A stretch of 64,000 nucleotides of DNA from Styela clava (Eukaryota; Chordata; Ascidiacea; Stolidobranchia; Styelidae). Below the pieces are notes generated by a model, which made no database searches, was not told where the DNA came from, and saw only the letters and a program-made list of their open reading frames with translations. Within the stretch, counting starts at the first letter, position 1. Every line of letters begins with the position of its first letter. Both the position numbers and the translations under genes were made by a program. The stretch lies in the NCBI RefSeq assembly GCF_964204865.1, contig NC_135250.1:19831395-19895394 (forward strand). Reading direction: 5' to 3'. Positions 39,234-50,720 of this stretch are shown here, piece after piece.

Positions 39234-39852
39234 TGTCGGCGATAGAAGTTTCTTTTCAGTTGATAATATTTTGAACGCTGTTCTTCCTTGCGTTCCGACC
39301 GGCTAATTTTTATCGATGATTGCTTTTCTGTTTTGACCGGAGTTTCGCGGGCTTTACTGCATCCGACGTGTCACGCGTGGCTCTTGCATCTCGACTTTAC
39401 GCGTCGTAGGACGTTCTTGTTTAATCTTGTTATGATGTTAGTGGTGTGGTTTCGCATTATCCGCTTTATTGACTTAGCGTGTGGGTGGCATTTGGTCTCG
39501 TTAGGTAGAACTGTGGTGAGGGTATCGTAACCGGGGACCCATATGACCATCGTCGTCATTTATTGTTTTAATTGTTCATGTATTTTATATTTCATTCTTA
39601 TTAACTGCTTTCTAAATTTAGTTGCTATTTTTATGCCAATAACGTTATCGTTCACGTTTCCTGTCAGTTTCTTGTCGATTTAGGCCTTTGGAGCGTTATC
39701 ATATGTAAGTTTATTTTCTATTAACTTTAGGTTATGCATTTTCTTTCCGCCCTCATATTGTGATTGTTTTTTGATTATTTCATTTTATTTACAGTCAACC
39801 GTTTTACAATAAACGCGTATGACATGGAACATCTGTGTGCCTAAATCTGACA
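39234..39852 (+). repeat. 5' LTR of the BEL element
   Basis: This 619-bp LTR is bounded by TG and CA. It is about 98.5 percent identical to the 3' LTR (nine substitutions counted by eye, no length difference). It ends 9 nt before the gag ATG. I do not see a clear tRNA primer-binding site directly after it. Confidence 0.95.
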
Positions 39853-39861
39853 AAGTTGAAT

Positions 39862-42800
39862 ATGACGCATTTGTTGAAGAAGTCAAATACTAAAGAATCT
39901 GGAGCAGCAGTGGCTTCATCGTCGACATTTACGGAAGAAGGCGACTCTGCAGCTGACGAAACGTTTGAGGGCTTGTCATCCTTATCCACGCTTAGACAAA
40001 AGCGTATCAACACAGAGACTGAGTTTGAATCAGTCATGACCAAAAGTCGAAATTTGATAAACGAGAAGGCTCGAAGATCGCAGCTGGCATGCCTAAAAAC
40101 AGAGTTACATTTTAAACTGGCCGCCTATAATAAAATTATATCGAACACATTACCTCAAATTCGCAACGCAGAGTCGAAAGCTGCTTTCGAAGAATGCGTT
40201 CAGAAAGTTATATCTGAAGTTGAAGGTATGAACGATGAAATTGATAGTTACATCGACCGTGAACCTGAAAGATCGTGCGTGGCTCCTGACGAAGGGAACT
40301 CTCAGATTTCAAGTGAAAGAATGGAAGAGGACAGCGATAATACAATAAATCTCCAGCCAGCGTGCGCCAAGCAGTCCGGTGGTGAAATGGGGGCGGCGAC
40401 TGACCAACTTCGAGAATCTAGAGCACGAGAACCCGACGATTGCCGAGAGACACCAACTCTTTTAAAGAGTCCCTTTATGAGCCACAGGTTCAATAACTTT
40501 GACGAACACGACGTGTTACAATCAACTCAAAGAAAAAGTGCCCGCTTCGAACCAGAGACTTTTACCGCGTCAGATAAACGTCGTGAATATACGATTTCTT
40601 ACACTCCAAGACATTACCAAAATCCTTCACCAGCAAACCAAATGCCGTTGCCAGACCAATCGGTAGACTCCTGGATCGATAATCTCCAACCAAATCAAGC
40701 AGGATCCAGAACGGTAAATGATAACATTTCTCTAGCTGAGCAAACGTGTTTATCTTTGAGTTTAAATTCTAAAATGTGGGCTGAGCATCATTTGCCGCCG
40801 GTACAAATAAGTCCGTTTGATGGGAGAGCTATAAACTGGCCTAATTTCATTGAATTGTTTTATGAAAATGTTCATTCACGGTTAGACGATGATGGTCAAC
40901 GCATGGTGAGATTGTCCGCGTATTTGTCGGGTTCGGCGAAGCGTCGTGTTGAGGGATTAGGTACCGCCGGTAGTCATTACATACTGGTTTTAAAGGAATT
41001 AAAACGCCGCTACGGACAGCCGGTACTGATCGCACGGGCGGTGCTTGATCGAGTTGTAAATGGAAAACGTATGTCGCCTCTTTCGGCCGATAGATTGCTA
41101 AATTTTCACTCAGACGTGCGTGACTGCGTGGTGAATCTCAAAAAGATGTGTTATTTGGCTGACATCAGTAGCGTCGAGAATGTAAGGAGGGTTTCAAGCA
41201 GGATTTCTTAAGAACTGAACTCGAGTTGGAATAAATTTGTTGTAGGTTTTATTCACAAAAACTCTAATCCGACATTAATTGACTTTGAGCAATGGTTGTG
41301 GGAAAGAACTGAAGAAATCGCCAATCCTTTTTCTCCAGATGTTACTTGCAATGTGATCAATAGAACTGATTTAACTGACCACGAGATGCCCAGAAGCGCT
41401 CGTCGCCGATTTCCGACTCCATTTTCAACGTTATCAAACTTGGAATCCGATAATACGTCATATAGTGACGCATCACGTTGTCAATTCTGCAATGCTCGCC
41501 ATTCTTTGAGAAGTTGTGAGACGTTTTTCGGTGCGACCGATTATGTAAAACGTAACTTTGTTGTAGATTACAGACTTTGCTTTAAATGTCTTGAACCGGG
41601 CCATCGTGCATTTATGTGTAGATGTGATGTCGAGTGTAGTATATGCAATGGGAAACATCACAAATGTATTCATGGAATTCGCATGTTTGAAAGCGTCACA
41701 AGACCAATAAACCGACAGGGTATAAACAATGCGGTGTCGGTAACAACTAGAGTTCAATTTCAGTTGCTGCCTGTTCTGGTTAGAGGAGCTAATGGACGCT
41801 CCGAATATACAGTTGCTTTGCTTGATTCGGCAAGTCAGGTCTCTCTCATCCATCCCAAACTCAAAACTAAGTTGGATTTGCGTGGACGTCGTAAAAGGCT
41901 CATGTTAACCACCCTCGGAGGAACTGGGGCCTTGCATGACTCGGAAGCGGTCGAACTTTTTGTGCGTGACAAATTGAATCCCGACGGCAAAGAACTACAT
42001 CTAAAGTCAGTTTTCGTATGCGGCACCAGAATTCCCCACCCTGAAAGAAGTCATAAAGATTTTGAATCCTTCCATCATTTACGTGGATTATCACTTCCTG
42101 ACACTAGAGAAAACAAAGTTATGTTGCTCATAGGTGCGGACCTTCCATTTGCCCACTTTCAACTTGAAGGACGTGTAGGGGGAGACGATGAACCGATTGC
42201 AATAAGAACACCACTCGGATGGACTTTGCTAGGCGCAAACAAACGCGCTTGTGGAGACGATTTAATTCATGCTAATTGTCATTTATTACACGATGATTAC
42301 AATATCTTGCAAGACCAAGTTAAGCAATTTTCGAGTACGGAAGCGATGGTAATGAGCTACAACACGAAGCGCGCCGAATCTGTGGAAGATCGCGTGGCTG
42401 CGAATGTGAATAGAGCTAAAACGTCTATTGTTGATGGGCATTATAAAGTCGGCTTTCGGTGGCGTCGCGATATTTCCATTATGTTGGAGAACAGTCTTAT
42501 TGCCCGTACGAGATGTAGGAATCCGAAAAAACGACTGTTGGAAAATGACGGTCTGAGAGACATGTACGGCACCTCTATGAGGAAAAACATCGAACGTGAT
42601 TGGGTGCGAAAGCTGACTGTTAAAGAACGTGATACTTTGGGTCCTCGAACTTGGTATCTTCCTCATCATGGAGTTGAGAATCCAAATAAACCTGGCAAGA
42701 TACGAATAGTTTTTGACGCCGCGGATACATATTGTGGAATCGGTTTGAATAATCAGATATATTCGGGACCTGATCTCATTAAGAGTCTGATTGGAGTTAT

Positions 42801-43814
42801 GCTGATATTGAAGCCATGTATCACATGGTGCGTCTACCACAGTCGGACACGGATTCAGTCAGATCTTTCTTGCAAGGAAATCTGAGATCGACAACCCCGC
42901 CTGATGTGTATCAATTTCTAGTGAGAATATTTGGTGTGGTCGACTCGCTATACGTTGCAAAAACCGCGCTTGATAACACCGGGCAATTTTCAATGGAAGC
43001 AGTAGAAACGGTTTTTAGGGGTTGCTACGTAGACGATTTGCTTTCATCAGAATGTAATGGTGACGCTTTTTCCGACGCTCAAGAAGTTTCTAATATATTA
43101 GCAAGCAGGGGTTTTCGATTGAAAAAATGGCTTTCAAATTTCAAAACATTATGGTCGAAATTTAACACAGGGGATTGTCGTAATCCTGACGTTGAATCAG
43201 ATTTTAATTATGTGCCCAGTTCTAAGGCGCTGGGACTTCATTGGAACACTAATGACGACGATTTCTACATTGTTTACAATTCGTTGACAAAACCTGTGAC
43301 AAAAAGAGGAGCGCTAAGCGTGGTCGCATCAGTTTTTGATCCCTTCGACATTTTAGCCCCTATTATTTTAACTGCGAAACTCCTTATTCGGGAATGCTGG
43401 AAAGATGATTTGAAATGGGACAAAAACTTAGATAACCCCAGGAAGAATGCTCGGGAAGAGTGGACCGAATCATTAAAACAATTGACTAATTTCCATGTGC
43501 CCAGACAATATTTAGGCGCCTCGAAAACCGCTATTTATGAGATTTGCGATGCGTCTGAACAAGCTTACGTCGCAGTGGCTCACTTGCGTGCCAAGAAATG
43601 TCAGAGTGTGAATTATAGTTTGTCGATGGCCAAATCAATTGTTTCTCCGATGAAATCTATGTCCGTTCCCAAATTAGAGCTGCAAAGTGCTTTATTAGCC
43701 GCGCCCGATATTATAAACAGTCGTCCTTTAACTTCTATTAGCGACAACGTACGTGATCCAGCTCCCCTCACGCCCAAATACACCTTTGGATCAACAGCGC
43801 ATCGGAGAAGATGA
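39862..43814 (+). pseudogene. Defective gag-pol of the BEL element
   Basis: The frame opens at the ATG at 39862. The N-terminal part is charged and low complexity. The DUF1759-type gag region follows near 40790-41070. A TAA at 41209-41211 interrupts the frame, which then continues in the same phase. Next come CCHC-like zinc knuckles (about 41480-41670), an aspartic protease (DSAS in LLDSASQVSLI, about 41820) and the start of reverse transcriptase. Near 42800 the frame shifts, with loss of roughly ten codons. The second part carries the RT catalytic YVDD at 43026-43037 and an RNase H-like region. At about 43705 the sequence jumps directly to the integrase C-terminal part (NSRPLTSISD). The catalytic integrase core is therefore missing and the element cannot encode a complete machinery. 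Confidence 0.9.
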
Positions 43815-44108
43815 AGACAAACCGAAGCAATTTCGAATCGCTTCTGGAAGCGCTGGCGACGAGCGTATGTACCAATGCTGATGACTCGAACAAAGAGGAA
43901 AAAAGAGAGGAATTTATTGATAGATGATACCGTAATTGCTGTAGATGACGACGTGCCAAGAAGACGTTGGTTACTAGGAAGAGTTACTTTTAACCGGGTG
44001 TGTGTGTAACTACCGTCAAAACAGCAGGTGTGGAAATAACCAGACTGGTGACGAAACTATGCCTCCTGGAAAATGAATAACCCCTTGAAGGTTTATTGGG
44101 GGCGGCTG

Positions 44109-44727
44109 TGTCGGCGATAGAAGTTTCTTTTCAGTTGATAATATTTTGAACGCTGTTCTTCCTTGCGTTCCGACCGGCTAATTTTTATCGATAATTGCTT
44201 TTCTGTTTTGACGCGAGTTTCGCGGGCTTTACTGCATCCGACGTGTCACGCGTGGCTCTTGCATCTCGACTTTACGCGTCGTAGGACGTTCTTGTTTAAT
44301 CTTGTTATGATGTTAGTGGTGTGGTTTTGCATTATCCGCTTTATTGACTTAGCGTGTGGGTGGCATTTGGTCTCGTTAGGTAGAACTGTGGTGAGGGTAT
44401 CGTAACCGGGGCCCCATATGACCATCGTCGTCATTTATTGTTTTAATTGTTCATGTATTTTATATTTCATTCTTATTAACTGCTTTCTAAATTTAGTTGC
44501 TATTTTTATGCCAATAACGTTATCGTTCACGTTTCCTGTCAGTTTCTTGTCGATTTAGGCCTTTGGAGCGTTATCATATGTAAGTTTATTTTCTATTAAC
44601 TTCTGGTTATGCATTTTCTTTCCGCCCTCATATTGTGATTGTTTATTGAATATTTCATTTTATTTACAGTCAACCGTTTTACAATAAACGCGTATGACAT
44701 GGAACATCTGTGTGCCTAAATCTGACA
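44109..44727 (+). repeat. 3' LTR of the BEL element
   Basis: Same length as the 5' LTR and nearly identical to it. It is followed directly by the GTGGT target duplication. Confidence 0.95.
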
Positions 44728-45573
44728 GTGGTCGCCATATCATTAAGCCGTCTTACCTCACCCCCGGGACAAATATGTAAATCGTAACCTATCCTCACCG
44801 CGACAAGGTTTCGGTCTTTGGATTGAAATTTTTACGCGAAAAAAAAACATGAAAAGAGAAACAGCGTACCCAGCAAAACCACAAACAAATCAACGTTTCC
44901 GTCAAGCCTGAAAATTGTCTGAGTGAAAAAAGTAATCGTTGACATCTTGTAGATATCAATGAAAACAATGCGTGGAAAACTATAGCTGGTTGGAAAATTT
45001 TTGACTCCTGGAATTTTGTATTTCCAAGTCTCACGTAGTCGGTGCCAAAACTGCAGTGGTGATAAAGTAAGTCAAAACCTATCAGTAGAACTCAAAACAG
45101 TACCAATTTTTTTACTTTGCGTTTTTAGCAGTCTATTGAATAATACTCGCTTACGCCAAAGTATTTATTTTCGTCGAAATTTTTTATCTCGTATAATCGT
45201 CCAAATTTTCTTGAGATTTTCAATTCTTTTGAGATTTTCACCGCTCTGATCGCATTTAACTCATTATTTTAATAAAAAAGAAAAATTTATATTACGTCGT
45301 GATTGACTGACCACTGCACTTGTTTGTCAATCTTTTTAGGATAATCGGTGCTCCCGGCCTCTAAATCTAATCTATTTTTATCTGCAAAATCTTTCCATAG
45401 CATGATAAAAGGTCGAAGATTGAATTATCAGAACCAAGACATTAAAGTCAACAAACATCACAGGAGAACGAATGAAATCAGCATGAGATGTAACGCCATT
45501 TGCTGATAGAATACTCTTCATTAAAACATTCCAAAAGTCCATTCTTCAATATGCATGATTAGCTGATCAGAAG
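44728..45573. other. Spacer between the BEL and hAT elements
   Basis: The first about 60 bp continue the tRNA-like repeat interrupted by the BEL element. The rest is AT-rich, and I see no gene. Short open frames at 44795-45249 resemble nothing known to me. Confidence 0.5.
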
Positions 45574-46300
45574 TAGAGATGTATTGGCAATATCGGCCAA
45601 TTTTCCGGTATCGGCTCAATTTAGACCGATATTTCCGATATATTTAGCTTCTCAATATGATCCAGAATGTTTTAAAAAATTGGTTAGAATACTGATCTTG
45701 AAATTATTTTTTGCTTGGATTGATAGTGAAATATGAGCCATGCACGGTCCCCACCTCATCCCCGCTAGTAGAAAAGGGAATCGTATTCTGGCCTGTTTCT
45801 AGCCATTTATCAGCCAAACTGGCTTAATCAATTCGAGTATTTTCGCTGCCATTATTACATGGTAATTATGAAGAAATATATCAATCGAATATTAGTGGAT
45901 GTTCCGATGTGTAAAATATATAATACGAGGTTATATTGGCACAAAATCCTGTGCACGTAACTCAATGTATCAGTTTCATTTATTTATTTCACCACCAACA
46001 GCAGCCAAATCCTATTAGTTTTCTAATTGAACACCTAGCGCCAGTGCTCAATACATCTGAATCAAATAATGCATTTGGATCCCAAACATCTACTTCTTAA
46101 TGTGTGTGATATATATTTCTCTTTTTTGGTCCGAAATAATGTGCACTATTAATAATGCTCGAAGACTCTTGTTTTAAACCGCCTGTCTTGCACACTTGAG
46201 GTAATAATTACATAGTATCGGAATATCGGTCGTTTTCGAACATAGGTATCAGCTTTTTTGGCTGGTATCGGCGAAAAAAAGTGGTATCGGTACATCTCTA
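45574..46300. mobile_element. Non-autonomous hAT element, 727 bp
   Basis: It begins TAGAGATGTATTGGCAATAT and ends GGTATCGGTACATCTCTA, giving terminal inverted repeats of the TAGAGATGTA type. A perfect 8-bp duplication ATCAGAAG flanks it (45566-45573 and 46301-46308). Repeated ATCGG motifs lie just inside both ends. It has no transposase. Confidence 0.93.
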
Positions 46301-46891
46301 ATCAGAAGCCGAGTATATAGTAAAAGGAGATGCATTTTTACTACCGGTATGAGTTTTTATAAGTAGCCTACATTAGGTTGTCGAGTGACGGCCACACATT
46401 GTCAAGCATCACCCTAATTTTATTCTGGCGTATAAGCCATCATATTATGGGCCAAAAAATAAGACATATTCAAAGGTTTTTCCTGTAGTGAGAAAATAAA
46501 TTTGCAAAAGATTTTGTATATAGCTTTTCGAATAATTGGGTGATATTGCATTGTATGTGATTTTTTCATTGTGATGGGTCCCCCAGGCACATGGGTTACT
46601 GAAAATATAGAATCCAACACAAAACAGTTTGCTGTTCGTTCTAATACAAAAAAAAACTTGTTTCATCGACATTGACGAGTTCGTTGCCAGAGTGGCACTG
46701 TAAATTTAAAAAAAATTTTCAGCAGATAACGAGATTTCTGTTACGTAAATTATTCAATTCATGACCGATGCTAGCATTTAAAAGGTCTTGTCATAATAAT
46801 TTAATTGTGCTCACCGTTACTCACGTTTGATTCGAGATAACAATTAGGATTACTAAAATTAAAGATTACTATTCTAAAATAACATAAAATA
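46301..46891. other. Spacer between two hAT elements
   Basis: AT-rich DNA in which I see no gene, RNA or repeat that I can classify. Confidence 0.5.
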
Positions 46892-49800
46892 CAGTGGCGG
46901 CGCGTCAATAGGGCCAACCGGAGCAATGCCCCGGTTGTTTTTTTGGTATAATAAAAAATATTCGAAAAATACCTCAATATCGGTTGCACAGACTGTCTAC
47001 ACTAGCCATATTCTCCCGACATGGTTCATTTTTCGCTCGCAAAGCCTTCGCCGAACGTCGACGGGGCGACGCCGATTTTGCCCCGGTTGCTCATTGTATA
47101 TCGTATTCTCTCTTTTATCTTCCACTCGCCGCGTTTGTCTCGTTTGTTTTCTGTTTCTTTTACTAAATCATCGGGGCCGATCGGGGCTAGCCCCGAAATT
47201 ATCACGACACAATGCCGACGTTTCTTACAACAACGTGTTGACATATTCACGCATTCCTTCTCGTTCGTTGGTTGTGTGACGACCCTTGTTTTGCCTGTTA
47301 AATGACGTCATGTGATATCGTTTCCATATTTGGTAGTCTAGCAGTTTAGACGCTGCGACACGGTCGATCGGTTCTCTTGGGCAGCGTGGTCTGTTGGTGT
47401 ATGCTGTGTGTGACAGTTTGCAGTCGTCTGAGTGTTTCGGTTAGATTGGTGGGTTTTGAATGTCTGTGTGAATGCCTCTGGTCTTCAGGGATGTTTGTCT
47501 GTGTTGTGTGACTGTCGGATGTTTTGTGCTGGACAGTGGGCTGACGTAGGGACCATGTTATTGTTTTTACCACTACAGTGCCATTACAGTTCATTTACCG
47601 TAGTGTTGTATTTTCAGTTTTATCGTGGAATTAGCTTTCATCAGTACCGGTATTGTTCAAATGTTGTGCACCTATAGAATTGTTCATAGTCTTTTTAAAT
47701 GCCTGTCATAAGTTACTTTCGGCCTGTTTTGCAAATTGCAGTAGCTAGTTCATTGTACCAGATTCTAGGGGTCATTTGATTTTTTATTCAGAGTTGTCTT
47801 GGTTTCCACGGTTGGTCAGTGTTTTTGTTGTGTATGTGGTCTTTCTTGCATTTTACTGCCTGGTATCTGTTATTTTTATTTTATGCTTTTCGTTCCTTTG
47901 GGGAGTGTTTGGTTGTTTTGGATCGTTTACTGTTCGAGTTGTTAATAAATGACATAAAATAGCATAAAGACTTGGACTATTGAGAGAAAACTTGACGTCA
48001 GATCATATTAGAAGATATTCTGAACCTGGATAATTATTTCATACATTGCCGGTACGCTACAGTTGCTTGAAGAGTTGATAGTTTCCTCGCCTTCGTTTTT
48101 GTCGCTTGTTTCGCTATTTGAATCAGTTAGACCCCTTTAGGCCATTTGCTTTCGATTTTCCACATTCCTTTTGTGCTCCTCACTTCTTTCCGGCTTCGCA
48201 TTTCTTAGCCCTAGACCTCATAATGAATAAGGTTGGTGCACTACTTCGCACTCCGTTTTCGCAGCTGCCGCTGGAACAAAAATTAGAGGTACAACGTCTT
48301 GGGCCTTATCAACCAAATACTTGTTCACTGGAACAATCCCATGACGGAGGAAAGCGTCGGCGTACATTCTGCGCAGAAACTTGGTATAAAAAACACGAAT
48401 GGTTGTGTTACAGCGAGGACAAAAGTGCACTTTTTTGTTTTTATTGCCACCTTTTTGCTACCGCCCGTGACTCACGTTGGTGTAAATTTGGTTTTAGAGA
48501 TCTTAAACATCTTTCCGAGCGTGCCAGGGATCATCAATCTTCTATGGAGCATCTGGACAATGTAGTAAAATACCGAACATTCGGAAATGTTAATATTGCA
48601 GCACAGTTGGATGAAGGACGCGCTGTTTCTATTTGTCGGCACAACCAAAACGTCGAGAAAAACCGCCATGTTCTCGGTCGATTGATAGATGATTTGAAGT
48701 TCATTGGTTATCACGAGCTGTCCCTCCGTGGGCACGATGAACGGGCTGGCTCTTCTAATAGAGGGGTATTTTTGGATATGGTGGAATACACCGCATCCCT
48801 AGATACAGTATTGAGAGATCATCTTGATGCCGCAACTGTTTCGAAAGGGAGATCTAAGGATATCCAAAATGATTTGCTCGACTCAATGTATAAAATTTAT
48901 TTACAACATTTGGCTCTGGAAATTGAGAATTGCCAGTTCCTTTCGATTCAGTCTGACGAGACAACTGACATCACGTGCGTTTCCCAACTGGCTGTGATTT
49001 TTCGGTTTGTGAAAGATGGTAAACCTACCGAGAGATTTCACAGCTTTGTACCAATCGTTGATCGCACGGCTTGCGGGATATCGGCTGTACTAAAAGAAGT
49101 GTTACAGCCTTACAACGCGAAGTCAAAATTGATAGCTCAAAGTTGACTGCCGGCGCGGCAGTCATGAATGGGTCGAAACATGGTGTTCAAGTTTATATAA
49201 AAAAAGATTTTCCTCATGCGCATTTTTTACATTGTTATGCACACCAATTTAACCTCGTTATTAAAAATATGTGTCTTGATACCCCTCTCGTCCGTATATT
49301 TTTTGCAAATGTTTCGGGGTTTTCTTCATTTTTTTCCGTTTCGCCGAAGCGCTCTGACCTCCTTCGCCAGATATGTAGCCGCCGTCTCCCAGCTTGTGCA
49401 CCAACACGTTGGAACTTCCAATCACGCGTGGTGCAGGGCGTGTCCGAAATTAGTTCTGAGCTCATTGAGTGTTTCAATGGCATTCAGAGCTCTCCGGTTT
49501 GGGACGAACGCTCCGTGAGGGAGGCGGCAGGTCTAAAGCATCTGCTAGAAGATGATTAGTTTTTATTTTTTCTCCACAATATTCTATCACGTGGATGTAT
49601 TATACGGCGCATTGCAGTCAAGGCTAATGGATGGAGCGTCTGTGCAGTCGTGTATTTCAGACTTCTGCGATGCTGTATCTCGTATCCGGGGAACAATAAA
49701 ATACGACGACACATGGAGTGCTTCTTTACGCCGCGGGCAAACAACGCAGCGTTTGATTTTGTCTGCAAAGGAATGCTGTGACATTCTGGTGAATCAAATA

Positions 49801-50720
49801 GGCGATCGTCTGCGCAGTGAACACCTTGCCGCGTTCTCTTTGATGAACCCAAAAAATTTTTCAAAATTTGCACGTCAATTTCCCATCCATTTGTTGGCTA
49901 CTGTCTCCAAATTTTACCCCATGATAAACGTGGGTAAATTGGAAAATGAATTGCGATGTATATACACCAATCAAACTTTTTTGAACATCACATCAACTTG
50001 AGCGCTCTATGGGTTCCTTATAGATAACACTCTAGTAACTACCTTTGCGGCGTCTGCAAAATTTCTGGACATCATTTTGACGACGCCTATTTCTTCCGCC
50101 GACGTAGAGCGAACATTCAGCACGCCGAAGCGTATTAAAACGTATCTCAGAAACACAATGAAGCAAGATAGATTAAATTCCTTGGCTGTTTTATCCATTC
50201 ACAGAGACGTTATTTCTGGGATGCATGACTTTAATCAGCGCGGTATTGAGCATTTTGCTTCCAAGAAATCGCGGCGTGTTGCATATATGTTCAAGCAGTA
50301 GAAGTCTAGCAGCATATATATCTATGAGTGAGCGACGCATGTCCTTATCTTTGCATTATGTTTCCTTTCTTCATAGTAACGTTTTAAACCTTATTACAGG
50401 TTTTGTCTGCTTTCCCGAAGTTTCTGTTAATATGTCATTGTATTTATCTGGGTAAATATTGCCTTTCCTTTTGAAAGAGGTTTCAAAATAAACTGTCTAT
50501 ATTTAATAATCCCTTGACTTGGACCGGTTTTAAAGACACTTTCTTATCGTTAAAAATTGTCGCTTTTGCCGATTGGTTGTTAGTTGTTACCGATGGAATG
50601 GTTTTTATACTCATAAAATGATGGGAGAACTCACAGCGCTCATCCTGTCCCCGTAGATGGGGGTGACTTGGTCCCGCAGTAGCTTGCCCCGGTTGTCAAA
50701 ATGACCCCGCGCCGCCACTG
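46892..50720 (+). mobile_element. hAT DNA transposon, 3.8 kb, carrying a decayed transposase
   Basis: Perfect 13-bp terminal inverted repeats CAGTGGCGGCGCG mark both ends. The motif GCCCCGGTTG recurs just inside both ends and near 47085, like hAT subterminal repeats. The size and coding content are those of an autonomous hAT. The flanking octamers ATAAAATA and TTATTGAG do not match, so no target duplication is visible; the insertion may be old or rearranged. About 1.3 kb of non-coding 5' sequence precedes the transposase frame. Confidence 0.88.
48223..50301 (+). pseudogene. hAT transposase (TTF zinc finger, DUF4371, hATC), broken
   Basis: From the ATG at 48223 the frame encodes a TTF-type zinc finger (Cys and His residues around FCFYCHLF and SSMEH). 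It continues with a DUF4371/RNase H-like catalytic region that includes the acidic SDETTDI motif. The frame is lost near 49145, continues in another frame, meets a TAG at 49557-49559, shifts back near 49590, and meets a TGA at 49999-50001. It ends with the hATC dimerisation block (SSADVERTFSTPKRIKTYLR). There are thus two frameshifts and two stops. ZMYM/ZBED-like host genes share this architecture, but the terminal repeats show that this is the transposon itself. Confidence 0.9.

Larger units (their letters stand above)
39234..44727 (+). mobile_element. BEL/Pao LTR retrotransposon, internally deleted (5.5 kb)
   Basis: Two direct LTRs of 619 bp (39234-39852 and 44109-44727) start TGTCGGCG and end TCTGACA. 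The insertion is flanked by the 5-bp duplication GTGGT (39229-39233 and 44728-44732). The internal region encodes a BEL/Pao-type gag and pol. A purine-rich GGGGGCGG lies just before the right LTR, as expected for a polypurine tract. Coding is defective: an in-frame stop, a frameshift with loss of reverse transcriptase sequence, and loss of most of the integrase. The LTRs differ at only about nine positions. Confidence 0.93.

Noticed and set aside
39835..39861. gag start inside the LTR
   Set aside because: That codon is GTG within the LTR. The first ATG in frame is at 39862, just after the LTR.
46926..47305. Overlapping open frames of 60-117 codons in the left part of the 3.8-kb hAT element
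   Set aside because: GC-rich sequence open in several frames with no domain; part of the transposon's 5' non-coding region.
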